DNA of 64,000 bases. Source: Saprospiraceae bacterium. Its GTDB lineage: Bacteria; Bacteroidota; Bacteroidia; Chitinophagales; Saprospiraceae. Of this stretch, positions 22,343-37,400 are shown one piece after another. The stretch covers positions 62,001 to 126,000 of the forward strand of contig JADJNF010000008.1 of the NCBI GenBank assembly GCA_016714445.1. The letters run 5' to 3'. The notes under the pieces were generated by a model. The model did not search any database. It had not been told where the DNA came from and saw nothing but the letters and a program-made list of their open reading frames with translations. Each line of letters starts with the position of its first letter. Position 1 is the stretch's first letter. The translations under genes and the position numbers were made by a program.

Positions 22343-25300
22343 CAATCAGTCAATAAAAGTTTCCTATCAATTGCTGAACCGCTTCCATCTGAAATCCTTA
22401 CCATATATAGACCTTTTGGAATTTCCTGAAGGTTTATCGGGATTAGGTTTTCGCCTTTTCTAATCTCATAATCAGCTAATAATCTTTTAACAAATTTACC
22501 ATTTGAATCCAGTAAATCTACTTCAATCATACCATCTTTATCCTGTAATATTTCGAGATTGGTCAATGATTTGGAAGGGTTTGGATATAAATTTACAGAA
22601 AAAGAATTCGATTCATTAACATATACAATTTCACTGTAACTGAATTTACCATCAAAATCAACTTGTTTTACTTTGTAATAACAAATACCCGGGCTTAATT
22701 TATCAAGATCATCAAAGGTATATTCAGAATAACCAAACTTATTCTCTTTGACTGAAACCTTTTCAGGTAATTCAAAAAATTGCTGCTCACCTGAAGCCTT
22801 CCTTTCAATAATATAATGACTCACATTCCACTCTCTGCCAACAGTCCAATGTATAAAATTTCCTTTTTTACTCTTTTTCGCAAATATATTCAGCCATTCT
22901 ACCGGAAGCACACCAAATGCTATACCCATATCAATATTATTGTTTTCATTGGATGGTTCCATATTAAAAGCTCTGGTAGTATTGATACCAAAACTGTGAT
23001 CTACATCGCTGTCCATATTGTCCGACCCTGCCCCAGGGATAGTAGCGGTATACTCAGCTGGAGGTGTAAATTTCAAATAATATACCTGCTTTTCCAGATA
23101 ATCCAAAGTATAAATTCCATCTGAATCGGTGACAGCACTTGCTGCAACACTTCCAGTATTTAATTCTATAGCTTCGACAATGACTCCCTGTACTTTTGCT
23201 TCTCCTACATCCTGAATCCCATTGAGATTATCGTCACGCCATACCAGGTTACCTGCTACAGCCATTGGGTAGAAACCCGCACCAAGGTCATTTTTTGATT
23301 GTCCCGAACTGACGGTGAAATGATTTGTCCTGCCATCAGCATCGATATCACTATCTATTTCTTCATTGGTCCCAATATCAGCTCTCGCCCGGACCAAACC
23401 AAGTGGCGGCATGATAACTTCCACAAAGTAAGTTCCCGGAGGTGCACAGAAGTTAAAATAACCATCATCAGAAGGAGAACCTGGTTTAGGTCCGGTATAC
23501 ATGTGATCCCAAACCTGCCAAGCACCAAAACTATTACGCCAGAGATTACCCCTTAACCCATTGATTCCATTTTCTGTATTATTGAAAACATCATTTTATT
23601 GCTGTCATACCATACCAAATCTCCTATTGGCACACATCTGTATAAACCGGCATCTATTGAATTATTTATTTCTCCCGGCACTAATGTGAAAATGTCAGTT
23701 GTAGCAGGGCCATTAAAAGTACCAGCATCACTATCCAGATTATCGTCCCCTATATTTATAAAAGTTAATTCAAAATTTGATGGTGGATTAAATCTAATGT
23801 AGTAATCTCCAGGCAATACATCAGTGAATAGATATTGACCATTAACTCCTGTAGAAGTTTGTGCAACTACATTAGATAATGGATCGTATAACACAACATG
23901 TACTCCAGGTATGCCTGGTTCACCTGGGGATTGTTGTCCGTCACCATTAATATCGTGCCAAACGAAACTACCCACACTGGCATTTCCCAAATTACAATCT
24001 CCTGCCGGAACAACTATAATTCTAGTATCACATCCAGGTGTAGTCACTGTCAATGTAAGATCTACTCCTGATGGTATACCGGTCACCATGCCCGAACTTA
24101 ATGTACCCGTACTTGCGATCACATTTGTACCTGCATCCACAATAAAGTTTATTTTGTAGGTACCAGCTCCATTGCTTTCACATACCGGGCCACTGATTGT
24201 GATAGGAGAGTTTGCACATGGAACACCACAGTTGGTCGGCGAATTGACATTTTCATTGGTTACACAGTTTGCATTGGTGGATGTCACGGTTATATTTGTC
24301 CCAATTGGAATATTAGTTATAATATTTGCACCAACTGTTCCTCCGGTAGTACCCATGATTCCTGCGTCTGTGCTGTAGGATACGGCCCAGAAACCTCCAC
24401 CCGTGCAAATAGGCTGACCTACCGTAAGCTCCGGATATTCACATCCTCCTGTGCCGGGACAATTTGCAGGACTTTGCACTGTGAGACTTTGACTGCAATT
24501 CATGCCATTGCTCGCTGTGATGACAACATTTGTTCCCAGAGTAATTCCCGTTATTTTGCTCCCTGATATAGTTCCGGAACTACTGCTGATGTTGGCAACA
24601 TTGCTGTAATAGGTGACGCTGTATGTTCCGTTGCCGGGGTCACACTCAGGTTTTCCAACTGTGAGGGTCGGTCGCTGGCATACCGTACAGTCTCCTGCAG
24701 GTATTACAATAACTCGGGTATCACAGCCAGGTGTAGTCACTGTCAATGTAAGATCTACCCCTGATGGTATACCGGTTACCATACCCGAACTTAATGTACC
24801 CGTACTTGCGATCACATTTGTACCGGCATCCACGGTAAAGTTTATTTTGTATGTGCCCGCTCCGTTTGTTTCGCATATAGGGCCACTGATTGTGATCGGA
24901 GAGTTGGCACATGGTACACCACAGTTGGTCGGCGAACCGACATTTATCCTGCTGATACAAAATCCATTGCTCGCAGATACTGTAATATTTGTCCCAATTG
25001 GAATATTAGTTATAATATTTGCACCAACTGTTCCTCCGGTAGTACCCATGATTCCTGTGTCTGTGCTGTAGGATACGGCCCAGAAACCTCCTCCTGTGCA
25101 AATAGGCTGTCCTAACGTAAGCTCCGGATATTCACACCCTCCTGTGCCGGGACAATTTGCCGGACTCTGCACTGTGAGAATTTGACTGCAATTCATGCCA
25201 TTGCTCGCTGTGATGACAACATTTGCTCCCAGAATAATTCCCGTTATTTTGCTCCCTGTTATAGTTCCGGAACTACTGATGACATTGGCCACATTGCTAT

Positions 25301-28043
25301 AATAGGTGACGCTGTATGTTCCGTTGCCGGGGTCACACTCAGGTTTTCCAACTGTGAGAGTCGGTCGCTGGCATACCGCACAATCTCCTGCAGGTATTAC
25401 AATCACTCGGGTATCACATCCGGGTGTAGTAACCGTCAGTGTAAGATCTACTCCAGATGGTATACCGGTTACCATACCCGAACTTAATGTACCCGTACTT
25501 GCGATCACATTTGTGCCGGCATCTACGGTAAAGTTTATTTTGTAGGAGCCCGCTCCGTTTGGTTCGCATACAGGGCCACTGATTGTGATCGGAGAGTTGG
25601 CACATGGCACACCACAGTTGGTCGGCGAACCGACGTTTATCCTGCTGATACAAAATCCATTGCTCGCAGATACCGTAATGTTTGTCCCAATTGGAATATT
25701 AGTTATAATATTTGCACCAACTGTTCCTCCGGTAGTACCCATGATTCCTGTGTCTGTGCTGTAGGATACGGCCCAGAAACCTCCACCCGTGCAAATAGGC
25801 TGTCCTACCGTAAGCTCCGGATATTCACATCCGCCTGTGCCGGGACAATTTGCCGGGCTTTGCACTGTGAGACTTTGACTGCAATTCATGCCATTGCTCG
25901 CTGTAATGACAACATTTGTTCCCAGAGTTATTCCCGTTATTTTGCTCCCTGATATAGTTCCGGAACTACTGATGACATTGGCCACATTGCTATAATAGGT
26001 GACGCTGTATGTTCCGTTGCCGGGGTCACATTCAGGAATTCCTACGGTTAAGGTAGGTTGCTGACATAAAAGTTCAATACCGGAAACATCATGATCATCC
26101 TGGTCACCAGCAATAAAACTATTTCCAAGAATATTATCATCTTCAGGACTTCCGGGAATTGCGAGGTTATCATTGTTGGGATCATCATCAATTACGCTGT
26201 CGGCATCATCGTTTCTATTGTTATTTAAAGTATCCATTGCAGCTGACACTTCGGCATAATTTAAATATGCATTTGGAAGAGCGGAGTTCTGAACCCTTAA
26301 AGTAATCTGAAACGAGGTGTTTGCACCGGGAAGTAAAACGGGTGTGTATGTATATTTTACTAAAGGTTCTGTTCCTATCCAACCTGAATTAGATCCACCT
26401 GCAATAAAATCAAATCCTGATGGCACATAATCAGATACAACAATATTTTTTAGCAGGCACATTCCCCTGGTTGTACACTGTAATTTGAAAGACTACATCT
26501 TCACCAACCTGAAAAAATGACCCTGGTGTTACTTTGGTTTTTCTCAAAGCCAGATCAAAAATCTGTATCTTATGCGGATCGTGATCGTCTTCATCCTTTG
26601 TGGCTAGTGGACTTCCAGGAATACCTGAACCGTCTCCATTTATAAAATTATCGGCTGGAGAATTTGGTTTTCCACCTGCATCATTAACTTTAATACTGTC
26701 CGGAGTACTATCTATGTCAGCAGGCTTTAGTAAAGTGTTCGGGTCTGTATCATCAGCATCAGATATTTCAGCAAAATCTGTCCAAGCATTATCAGGGTCC
26801 ACATAAAACTGTACAGGCATTAAATCAAGCTTTAGAGTATCGCTCTGTCCAGGTAGAAGTACATTTGTATATATTCTTTTTGCCGTGTGTAACATATTGT
26901 TATAATTCCAACCTCTCAGTAAGTTTTTTGGCGAGTTCATATACTGAAGAGCCAGGGACAAATAATCCGTAATTTCAATATTTGTAGCCGGAACTGATCC
27001 CTGATTATAAATAGTAAATACATACTCTACGTCCTGTAAATAACTAAATGAAAGTAACGCAGATCCCTGGATTTTTGTTAGTGCCAGGTCAAAAATCTCT
27101 GCCCCAGCAGGATCATGATCATCATCGTCATCATTATTACCTATACCTGTACTATTAAGGTTATCATCATTTAAAGTTCCCGGTAAAACATTATTTTCCT
27201 GTATACTATTGCTACCATAAAAACTATCTGCGTCAAATATAGGATTATTAGAAACATCTGAAGCGGATATTATTTCTGCGAAGTTTACCCATGCTCTATT
27301 GCCACCGGAAGTACGCAATAATACCAGATTAATACTTACCGTTTCTACGCTTCCCGGATTTAGTACAGGGTTCATGCTCACCCATCGATTATATACATTG
27401 GGCCCGCCACTCCACATTAGATTTAGAGAAGGATCAAAATAGTAACCTACACCGGTCGGAAGATAATCATTGATTAAAAAACCCGATACTGGCTGGTTTC
27501 CTTGATTATGCACTTCTATATTAAATGTGAGTGTATCTCCATAAGCATACGGCGCCGGAGTTGCAAGTGTTTTGATTAATGCAAGGTCAAAGATTGGCAA
27601 TTCTTCAGAGCGTGAATTATTGCCGATATTTGTATCAGCATTAAAAATATTTACATTATTTATATCTTCATAAGCCGTTATCGATGCGGTATTACGCCAT
27701 GCGTTGCTTAACAGACAAGGTACAATATCAAAACTTATTGAAACAGAAGCACTCTCACCTGGATTTAAAGTATTGGTGATGATTGTTTCCCGGTTTAACC
27801 CTGATGTGTTCCAAGTTTGACTTCCTGCTGTATAATTCAAACCACAAGGTACCACATCCAAAATGCTGATATTTTTTACAGCCAAAGGGACGTTATTTCT
27901 TATAGTTATTTGAAAATTTACATTATTGCCATAAGAATATGGAGCAAATGGAGTTATTAAAATGCTTTCAACAGAAACATCTGTTTGAGATAATCCCAAT
28001 AAAGGAAGCAATAATAAAGCAAATGTAATTTGAATGATTTCAT
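22342..28043 (-). CDS. Large T9SS-exported multidomain surface protein (DUF11 / SdrD-B), frameshifted
   Basis: About 1,900 residues read through three frames, with breaks near 26450 (QGNVPAKN) and 23590 (SNKNDVFNN). A further shift probably lies in the signal peptide: ATG 28043 gives MKSFKL, and the shifted frame gives FALLLLPLLGLSQ. Order: four DUF11-like repeats (each with DLAL-K and YGD/NQGN motifs), three tandem 231-residue super-repeats (693 bp; each holds CDPGNGTYSVTYYSN, CEYPELTVGQPIC and ANSPITISGP modules), and three SdrD_B/Cna_B-like domains (SFVWHDINGDGQ, DLVWYDSN, NLVWRDDNLNG). These are followed by a region with VEWLNIFAKK and a type A T9SS sorting tail (NLYPNPSK...KGLYMVRISDG...KLLLTD). 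It is likely secreted and anchored at the cell surface. A role in adhesion is inferred. Confidence 0.85.
23995..26063 (-). repeat. Three 693-bp tandem super-repeats
   Basis: Each encodes 231 residues made of three about 77-residue subdomains in fixed order: TLTVG-PECDPGNGTYSV, CEYPELT-GQPICTGGGFW and PCANSPITISGP-CE. The offset between units is exactly 693 bp, with only scattered substitutions, so this looks like a recent triplication of a three-domain block. Confidence 0.85.
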
Positions 28044-28129
28044 GGAGCTTAATTTTTAAAATTTAAAAATCAGGCTATTTCATTCTCAAAAATAGTAGCT
28101 AAAGATAAAGACTACATTGGTTCAAGGGG

Positions 28130-28137
28130 CAAATATA
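28130..28137 (-). promoter_or_regulatory. Possible -7 box for the 22342-28043 gene
   Basis: On the minus strand this reads TATATTTG, matching TAnnTTTG. It lies about 87 bp upstream of ATG 28043. No clear -33 TTG at the right spacing. Confidence 0.35.
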
Positions 28138-28322
28138 TAATAATTTACAATAATATATAATTATTGGTTAATAAAAAATAAAAATTGTCAGATTTATAAA
28201 TAGACGAAACTTTTAAATGTTATTCAATAAGGTGTCTCTTTCGCATAAAGTCCAAAACTAACTTAACCTTTTTTTTTATCCGATGTAAATTATCAAAATG
28301 GCAGACCAAAAAAATAGTACAC

Positions 28323-28352
28323 AAAAAAAGGACCCTTTTATCAAGGGTCCTT
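28323..28352 (-). terminator. Intrinsic terminator of the giant gene 28404-39458
   Basis: A perfect 10-bp stem AAGGACCCTT / AAGGGTCCTT with a 5-nt loop, followed on the minus strand by seven T. It lies about 50 bp after the stop codon and separates the two giant surface-protein genes into different transcripts. Confidence 0.9.
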
Positions 28353-28403
28353 CTCCGAAAAAATACCTGTAAACTCAAGGTTAAAAACCTATAATTAGCG
28401 CAT

Positions 28404-31400
28404 TTACTTTAGTACTATAAGCTTATAGCTTGAAATAAGCCCGTCAACATTGAGCATTATAGTGTAAACACCTGGATTTAAAGCGGCTACATCTACTGAA
28501 TAAGTCTGAACAGCCTCTACTGTCACTTGATCTATAATACGACTCAATACCAATTTGCCAACATTATCATAGATATTTCCAATCACTTTTGATCCTTCAC
28601 TTGCCTGCAAATCAATATTCACCAATCCAACTGCTGGGTTAGGATATATCAATGCTCCGACTTTCCTTTTCTTTCTACATCAATATCGACTATATTGGAA
28701 TACGTTTCTGTACCATCAAAATCCACCTGACGTAAACGATAGGAATATACCCCATTTAATCTGATTTCATTATCATTAAAGGCATATGATGTGATTCGGT
28801 TTGAATTTCCGGCAGCTGTTACTTTACCTACTGATTCAAATTCGCTCCCTTTGAAGCTTCTCTGCACATCAAAATAATCACTGTTTATTTCTGATGCCGT
28901 TTCCCATGTCAATTCATTTATATCCAATACTTTATTCCATCTACCATCAAATCTTGTCAAATTTACTGGTAATGGTTTGAATTTAAATCCTATATCGATA
29001 TCTTCTATGATCTGTGCATAAGTAACCGTAAAATTCAATGTTTTTCATTCGTAAAATCTACTATATCGCTATCTTTTGTATCATCTCCACCCTGATTCGG
29101 TGTAACAAATAAATACTGATCCGGCTTTCTGACTTTAATGAAATACTCTCCCGGAGGCATACATTCAAACAAGTAATATCCTGCTCTGCCACCAATTGGA
29201 CTATTCCTTGTCTGTTGAACCTCATATGGAACTGCAGTATTGGAAGCTGAATATAATTCTACTGTAATACCATTTAAACCTGCATCATCATTATCCTGTA
29301 CATCATTTACTTTGCCATTGTCAAGCCATACAAAGTCTCCCACTTTTGCACATCTATAAAATCCTGCATCTATGGTGGTATTGTTTTCACCTGAGTTCAA
29401 AACTATTACCGGGCTTTGACCTGTTACTACATTTGCATCACTATCTTTGGCATCATCCAATCCGACATTGGCCACAGTTGGTAAGTAGATTACACTTGGT
29501 TTTACAAATGTAACTGAATAATTGCCCGGTACCAGATTTGTAAATTCATACATGCCTGTACCATTGGTCATGGTAGATTGATTAACTATAGCTCCTTTTG
29601 CATCAGTTCCAGTCAGGTTAACTGTCACATTTGGCAAACCAGGTTCAAAATCATCCTGCAACCCATTTACATTCCTGTCTTCCCATACAAAATCTCCAAT
29701 TCTCGCCAAACGATAGAATCCTGCATCGATGGTCAGATTTTGTTCTCCTGCATTTAAAAATATTGGTGAAGTCAAGCCTGTTACTATGTCCGCATCACTA
29801 TCCCTTGTATCATCACCAGCATCCTTCGTCGTAGCCTGATAACCAAAAAGTTTTGTAAATCCAACTGAATAGGTTCCTTCCTGCAGATTGCTAAATAAAT
29901 AATATCCATTTGGTCCGGTAAGCATTGAGTTAATCTGAATATTAGACTGGTTAAACAATCTAACTAAAACATTGGGTATACCAGGCTCTCCGTCATCCTG
30001 TATGCCATTGGCATTTCTGTCTTCCCAAACAAAATCTCCAATCGATCCCGGAAGGTCTCCACACGCATCATCTGTTAAATCAGGGATATTGTCGCCCGTC
30101 CAGTCCAGTTCAGCTCGGTTATACAAACCATGTCTTGGCGAACTGCCTGGTCCATTTCCCGGAACTTCACATTTTGAATAGATATTATCTCCACCATCTT
30201 GTGAATTTGGCTCCAGATTTAATGTTACGACAAACATTACAGTGTATGTATGAGTTCCTCCGGCAATTATTTCAACATTATCGGCCATTACCGTTGATCC
30301 GGATATATTCATATTTCCACTGGTATGTCCGCTATATGTTCCACTATGTATTACCACATCATTATCAAATAGCGGTGTATCCAGTAAGCTGTATGATCCG
30401 GTAGCTCCGCCATTGTTATTGACAACAATTGTATATGTAACTTTATAAGATCCGGAAGGTACTGCATTCGGTATGACGTTTACAAAGTTTTTAACCAATG
30501 TAATATTTGGTAAATCTCCACATGCATCATCCGTGATATCTGTAATACCGTCCCCTGTCCTGTCCAGTTCAGCAAGGTTATACAAACCCTGTCCAGCTCC
30601 GCTGCCAGGTCCATTTCCAGGTACTGCACAAGCAGTATAAATATTATCACCTCCATCCGCTGACCCCGGAGCAAGATTTAATCTTACTACAAAGGTTACA
30701 GTGTAAATATGGGTTATGCCTTGTCAGATATTAAGATTGCTTGCGAGCGTCGTAAATCCGACTGTATTCATTGAGCCATTGTTCACTCCACTGAAGTTTC
30801 CGCTTAGAATCGTAACATCATTGTCAAATAATGGGGTATCCTTAAGACTATAAGTACCGGATGCTCCACCATTGTTATTGACTACTATCGCATAACTCAC
30901 ATTATAACTACCATTGGTGTTTTTGTAACTCCTACAAAGTTTTTGTACATGGTTACGTTTGGTAAGTCCCCACAGGCATCATCGACCAATTCATAGCTAC
31001 CATCTGCTCCCTATCCAGTTCTGCCCTGTTGTACAAACCCTGTCCTGGTCCACTGCCCGGTCCGTTGCCCGAGACTTCACATGCGGTGTACTGATTATCA
31101 CCTCCGTCCGCTGAACCAGGTGCAAGGTTCAGCGAAACGTTAAAGGTGACATTATACGTATGGGTTGCCCCAGCGTTTATGCTTGTATTGGTTGCCAATG
31201 TAGTTGATCCGACCGTGCTCATAACTCCATTTGCCTGTCCGCTATAGATGCCGCTATGGATCGTCACATCATTATCAAATAACGGGGTGTCTCTTAAACT
31301 GTAAGTACCTGCTGCCCCTCCGGTATTTCCAACAATGATTTTATAGCTCACATTATATGTTCCACCAGGTGCGGGTGTTACACCGACAAAATCTTTTCTT

Positions 31401-34400
31401 AAAGTTACATTTGGCAGATCTCCACATGCATCATCAGTAATGTCTGTAATGTCATCTCCTGTCCTGTCCAATTCTGCTCTGTTGTATAAGCCTTGCCCAG
31501 GTCCGCTGCCAGGTCCGTTGCCACTTACTGCACATGGAGTATAGATATTGTCACCAGGATCATTGGAGCCAGACTCAATTTGTAATCTCACATTGAACGT
31601 CACCGTATATGTGTGCGTAACTCCTGCAGATATACCTGTGTTTGTTGCTAAAGTAGTGCTGCCTGTTGTGTTCATACTGCCATTGGCTTGACCACTATAT
31701 GAACCGTTTTGGATCACAACATCAGAATCAAACAATGGGGTATCTTTCAAACTGTAAGTACCTATAGCACCACCAGTATTGCCTACCACTATCTGGTAAC
31801 TTACGTTATAAGTTCCATTAGCTGCAGATGTAACATTTACGAGATCTTTTCTCATGGTTACATTTGGTAAGTCACCACACGCATCATCCATCAACTCATA
31901 ACTACCATCTGCTCCCCTATCCAGTTCTGCCCTGTTGTACAAGCCCTGTCCTGGTCCACTGCCCGGTCCGTTGCCCGAGACTTCACATGCGGTGTACTGA
32001 TTATCACCTCCGTCCGCTGAACCAGGTGCAAGGTTCAGCGAAACGTTAAAGGTGACATTATACGTATGGGTTGCCCCAGCGTTTATGCTTGTATTGGTTG
32101 CCAATGTAGTTGATCCGACCGTGCTCATAACTCCATTTGCCTGTCCGCTATAGATGCCGCTATGGATCGTCACATCATTATCAAATAACGGGGTGTCTCT
32201 TAAACTGTAATTACCTGCTGCCCTCCGGTATTTCCAACAATGATTTTATAGCTCACATTATATGTGCCTCCTGCTGCAGGTGTTACACTAACAATATCTT
32301 TTCTTAAAGTTACGTTTGGTAAATCCCCACATGCATCATCAGTAATATCTGTAATGCCGTCTCCAGTTCTGTCTAATTCTGCTCTATTGTACAAGCCCTG
32401 ACCCGGTCCGCCTGGTCCGTTACCGGATACTGCACATGGAGTATAGATATTGTTGCCGGGATCATTGGAGCCCGGTTCAATTTGTAATCTGACATTAAAT
32501 GTCACCGTATATGTATGGGTAAGTCCCAGCTGCTATATTGGTGTTTGATGCTAAAGTAGTGCTACCAGATGTGTTCATATTTCCGTTGGCCTGGCCACTA
32601 TACGTACCACTAAGATGACTACATCGCTGTCAAACAATGGGGTATCTTTCAAACTGTAAGTACCTATAGCACCACCAGTATTGCCTACCACTATCTGGTA
32701 ACTTACATTATAAGTTCCATTAGCTGCAGATGTAACATTTACGAGATCTTTTCTCATGGTTACATTTGGTAAGTCACCACACGCATCATCCATCAACTCA
32801 TAACTACCATCTGCTCCCCTGTCCAGTTCTGCTCTATTGCGCAATCCCTGACCCGGTCCACTGCCAGGTCCGTTGCCATTTATTGCGCATGCCGTGTAGA
32901 TATTGTTGCCAGGATCATTTGGAGCCTGGTTCTAATTGTAATCTTACATTGAATGTAACTGTATATGTGTGGCTTGCTCCCACGCCAATATTTGTATTAG
33001 TGGCCAAGGTGGTGCTTCCGCTTACGTTCATTGGTCCAGTCGCATGTCCGCCATAATTACCGCTTAAGATGACTACATCGCTGTCAAACAATGGTGTATC
33101 TTTCAAACTATAAGCACCCGTTATGCCACCAGAATTACCAACAATGATATTATAACTTACATTGTATGTGCATCCTGCTGCCGGTGTTACACCAACCAAA
33201 TCTTTCTCATCGTTACATTTGGTAAGTCACCACATGCATCATCCACAATATCAGTAATGCCATCTCCTGTTCTGTCGAGTTCAGCTCTGTTGTGCAAGCC
33301 CTGGCCAGGACTACTTCCAGATCCGTTGCCACTTACTGCACATGGGGTATATTGATTATCTCATCTCCGTCCGGTGACCCTGCATCAAGATTAAGTGACA
33401 CCGTAAAGTAACTGTGTAAATATGAGTAGCACCTACACCAATATTCGTATTTGTTGCCAATGTGGTAGATCCAGATGTGTTCATTGCTCCATTTGCCTGA
33501 CCGGTGTAGTTACCACTTAATATCGTTACATCATTGTCAAATAATGGGGTATCTTTAAGATTGTATCTACCTGATGCTCCTCCGTTATTATTTACCAATA
33601 TCATGTAGGTTACATTGTAACTACCATTGGCATTTGGTGTAACTCCTACAAAATTTTTGACCATTGTAACATTTGGAATATCGCCACAAGCATCGTCTTG
33701 GTCTTTCAGGATATCATTTACATATACTCTCGCTTTATTATACAATCCCTGACCTGCTATTGGAGTTTGAGCAGAACATGAATTATAGGTATTATTTCCA
33801 ATATTATCTGTCAGATTTAAGGTCACATTTACCACTAAGGTATAGGTATGTGTCCCAAATCCTGCTATCTGCTGATCGTTTGCCAGTATCCACGTACCTG
33901 ATCCTGCCAACGGTGCTCCCGCATTTCCCGGAGCTGTACTGGTATAAGATGAACTATTTATAATTACATCTGTATCAAATCCTGATTATCTGTAAGATCA
34001 TATTGGCCTGGTCCACCCAGATTATTAACATCTATTTTATATGTGACATCATATGATCCATTAAAATTCGGCAGAGCACTGATAAATGTCTTTTCTATCT
34101 CCAAGATCTATGGATGGATATAATCCTGCATCATAGGTCCGGTTATCTTCTCCGCTAGTAAGTATTTCAGATGACATAATTCCGGTTCCCGGATCACTAT
34201 CTGAGTCTTTTGTATCATCGCTTCCTACATTGGCTGGTGAAAATACATACTCTACTGGTTTTACCACTTGAACTGTGTAAACTCCCGGCTTTAGATTAGT
34301 AAATAAATATAATCCGCTGCCATTGGTGGGTTGAGATGTATTTACTGGTGTACCATCGTTAGCAACCCCAGTCAAATTAACCTGTATGCCTGATACGCCT

Positions 34401-37400
34401 ATTTCTCCCATATCCTGTATTCCATTGGCATTAGCATCCAAACCATACAAAATCCCCGATTGATGCCAGTTTGTAGTATCCTGCATCCACAGTTGGGTTA
34501 TTATCACCTGGATTTAAGATAAAATCTGCTGTTCTGCCGGTAGTTGCATCAGCATCACTGTCTTTAGTATCATCAGCAGGTGTATTAGTCAAGGTCCTGA
34601 CATAAGTAGGTATGTTACCAAATATGATATAATAAGTTCCTTTACATACTTCAAACTCATAATAGCCATCTTCTTCCCTCTTGAAACAGTGGTAGTTGTG
34701 GCCACCTGATTATTTTTGTCAGTGCGTTGTACAATGTTACGGTCACATCATTTAAGCCCGGTTCTCCGGCATCCTGTTTTGCCGTTACCGTTTGTATCAT
34801 GCCATACAAAGTTACCAACTTTTGCTTTAGCTTCAACTGTTACCGTTACGTTTGTACTTGCTGTACAGCCGTTAACATCAGTGATGGTTACTGTGTAGGT
34901 TGTCGTTGCTAGAGGACTTACTGTCTTACTTGCTCCTGAGCCTAAGCCATTGCTCCAATTAAATGTATATGGTTGCGTGCCTCCTGAGCCTACTGCTGTC
35001 AATGTGCTGCTTTCATTGATACATATCGTCGATGGACTTGCACTTGCTGTAACTGTAGGTCGTGGATTTACTGTGTAAGATACAGTTGCTGTATCAGCAC
35101 ATCCAGTCAATAATGAAAATACGATTACTTGGTAATTATAAACTCCTTGATTATTTAATGTAATAGTTGGATTTGCAATCGTTGCAATATTCAACCCTGT
35201 TGATGGACTCCAAATATAACCAAGAGGTGCATTTGGTGTTGCTGGTGGGGGAGTTCCTGTTGGATTTCCACCTATCAAATAAGTTCCTTCAGCACAAAAT
35301 GCTTGATTATTTCCAGCATCTGCGATTGGATTATAATTAACATTTACAACAACGGTTATATCATCGATTCTGGTACACCCGTTTTGGGTTACTGTCAATC
35401 TATACGTTGTAGTCACGGTTGGAGAAACAGATACACCTGAGCTAAATTGTCCATTATCAATAGAAGTAGGGTCACCAGCTATAACTGTCCATGAGAAATT
35501 GGCACCTAGGGGACCAGAACCCTGAATAAGCGTATTCCCACCTTGACAAATTTCTTTATCAGGACCAGATGCTGCAAATACAGATTGAGTTATAATGATA
35601 GACGTCTCATATGTAGAAAGGCAACCATTTCTTACAACCGTTAATGTAATTCCATATTCTCCAGGAGTACTCCATTCTACTGTTGCACTTGGACTGTTGG
35701 AAGAAGCTGGTGTGCCATTTTGGAAAGTCCATACATAGGTTGATCCAGCTCCCGCAGGGCAGCAGTAAACAGTACTGGTTCCAGAGCACAACTTGTAGCT
35801 GGCCCATTAATACCTGAAACTGGGAGTGGTTTTACAGTTACTATAACATTATCGCTTGCTGTACAACCATTTGTACCAGTTGCTGTGACTGTATATGTAG
35901 TTGTGGAAGAAGGACTTACGGTAATAGATGCGGTTGTTGCATTGTTAAAACTCCATAAATAACTCACTCCACCAGTTGCTGTTAAGTAACACTTTCGCCA
36001 ATACAAATAGCAACAGGGTCTCCTGCATCTACAATAGGTACTGTGATGTTTTGTACCACTGTGCGTTGGTACCGTTACGGTTACGGTATAATGTTCCCGG
36101 GCGACATTTTGGTTGCAGCCGTTCCGCCGCCTGACCATGCATAAGTTCTCCACCTGTGGCCGTTAAGGTTACACTCGTTTTGCATGTCAATGGGCCATCA
36201 TTGGTGGCTGTAGGGTTGGCACCGGGATGTTTCACTGTTGTTGTCGCAGTCCCCCTCCGGTACTCGTTACGGTTCGGTATATGTTCCGGGCTGTTACTAT
36301 TTTGGTTGCAGCGCCGTTCGCCGCCTGACCAGCAAGTTCCTCCACCTGTGGCCGTTAAGGTTACACTCGTTTTGGTACAGTCAATGGGCCATCATTGGTG
36401 GCTGTAGGGGTTGGCACTGTGATGTTTTGTGCCACTGTTGTTGGCAGTCGCACTACATCCGTTGGTACCGTTACGGTTAGGTTCGGAGATGTTACTATTT
36501 TGGTTGCAGCCGTTCACCGCCTGACCATGTCTCCACCTGTGGCCGTTAAAGTTTACACTCCGTTTTAATACATGTCAATGGGCCATCATTGGTGGCTTAG
36601 GGTTGCACTGTGATGTTTTGTGCCACTGTTGTTGTCGCAGTCGCACTACATCCGTTGGTACTCGTTACCGTTACGGTATATGTTCCCGGGGCTGTTACTA
36701 TTTTGGTTGCAGCCGTTCCGCCGCCTGACCATGCATAAGTTCATCCACCTGTGGCCGTTAAGGTTACACTCGTTTTGATACATGTCAATGGGCCATCATT
36801 GGTGGCTGTAGGGGTTGGCACTGTGATGTTTTGTGCCACTGTTGTTGTCGCAGTCGCACTACATCCGTCGGTACTGGTTACCGTTACGGTATATGTTCCC
36901 GGGGCTGTTACTATTTTGGTTGCAGCCGTTCCGCCGCCTGACCATGCATAAGTTCCTCCACCTGTGGCTGTTAAGGTTACACTCGTTTTGATACATGTTA
37001 ATGGGCCATCATTGGTGGCTGTAGGGGTTAGCACTGTGATGTTTTGTGCCACTGTTGTTGTCGCAGTCGCACTACATCCGTCGGTACTGGTTACCGTTAC
37101 GGTATATGTTCCCGGGGCTGTTACTATTTTGGTTGCAGCCGTTCCGCCGCCTGACCATGCATAAGTTCATCCACCTGTGGCTGTTAAGGTTACACTCGTT
37201 TTGATACATGTTAATGGGCCATCATTGGTGGCTGTAGCAGTAATTGTATTTACTGTCACAGTAAAACTTCCCACTGCTTGACACCCTTTACTATCTGAGA
37301 CAGTAACTATATAAGTCGCATTAGCCGCAGGTATTGATTTTTGATTACCCGTACTAAGCCGCTACTCCAACTATATGTATATCCGGGGAGTACCTCCTGA

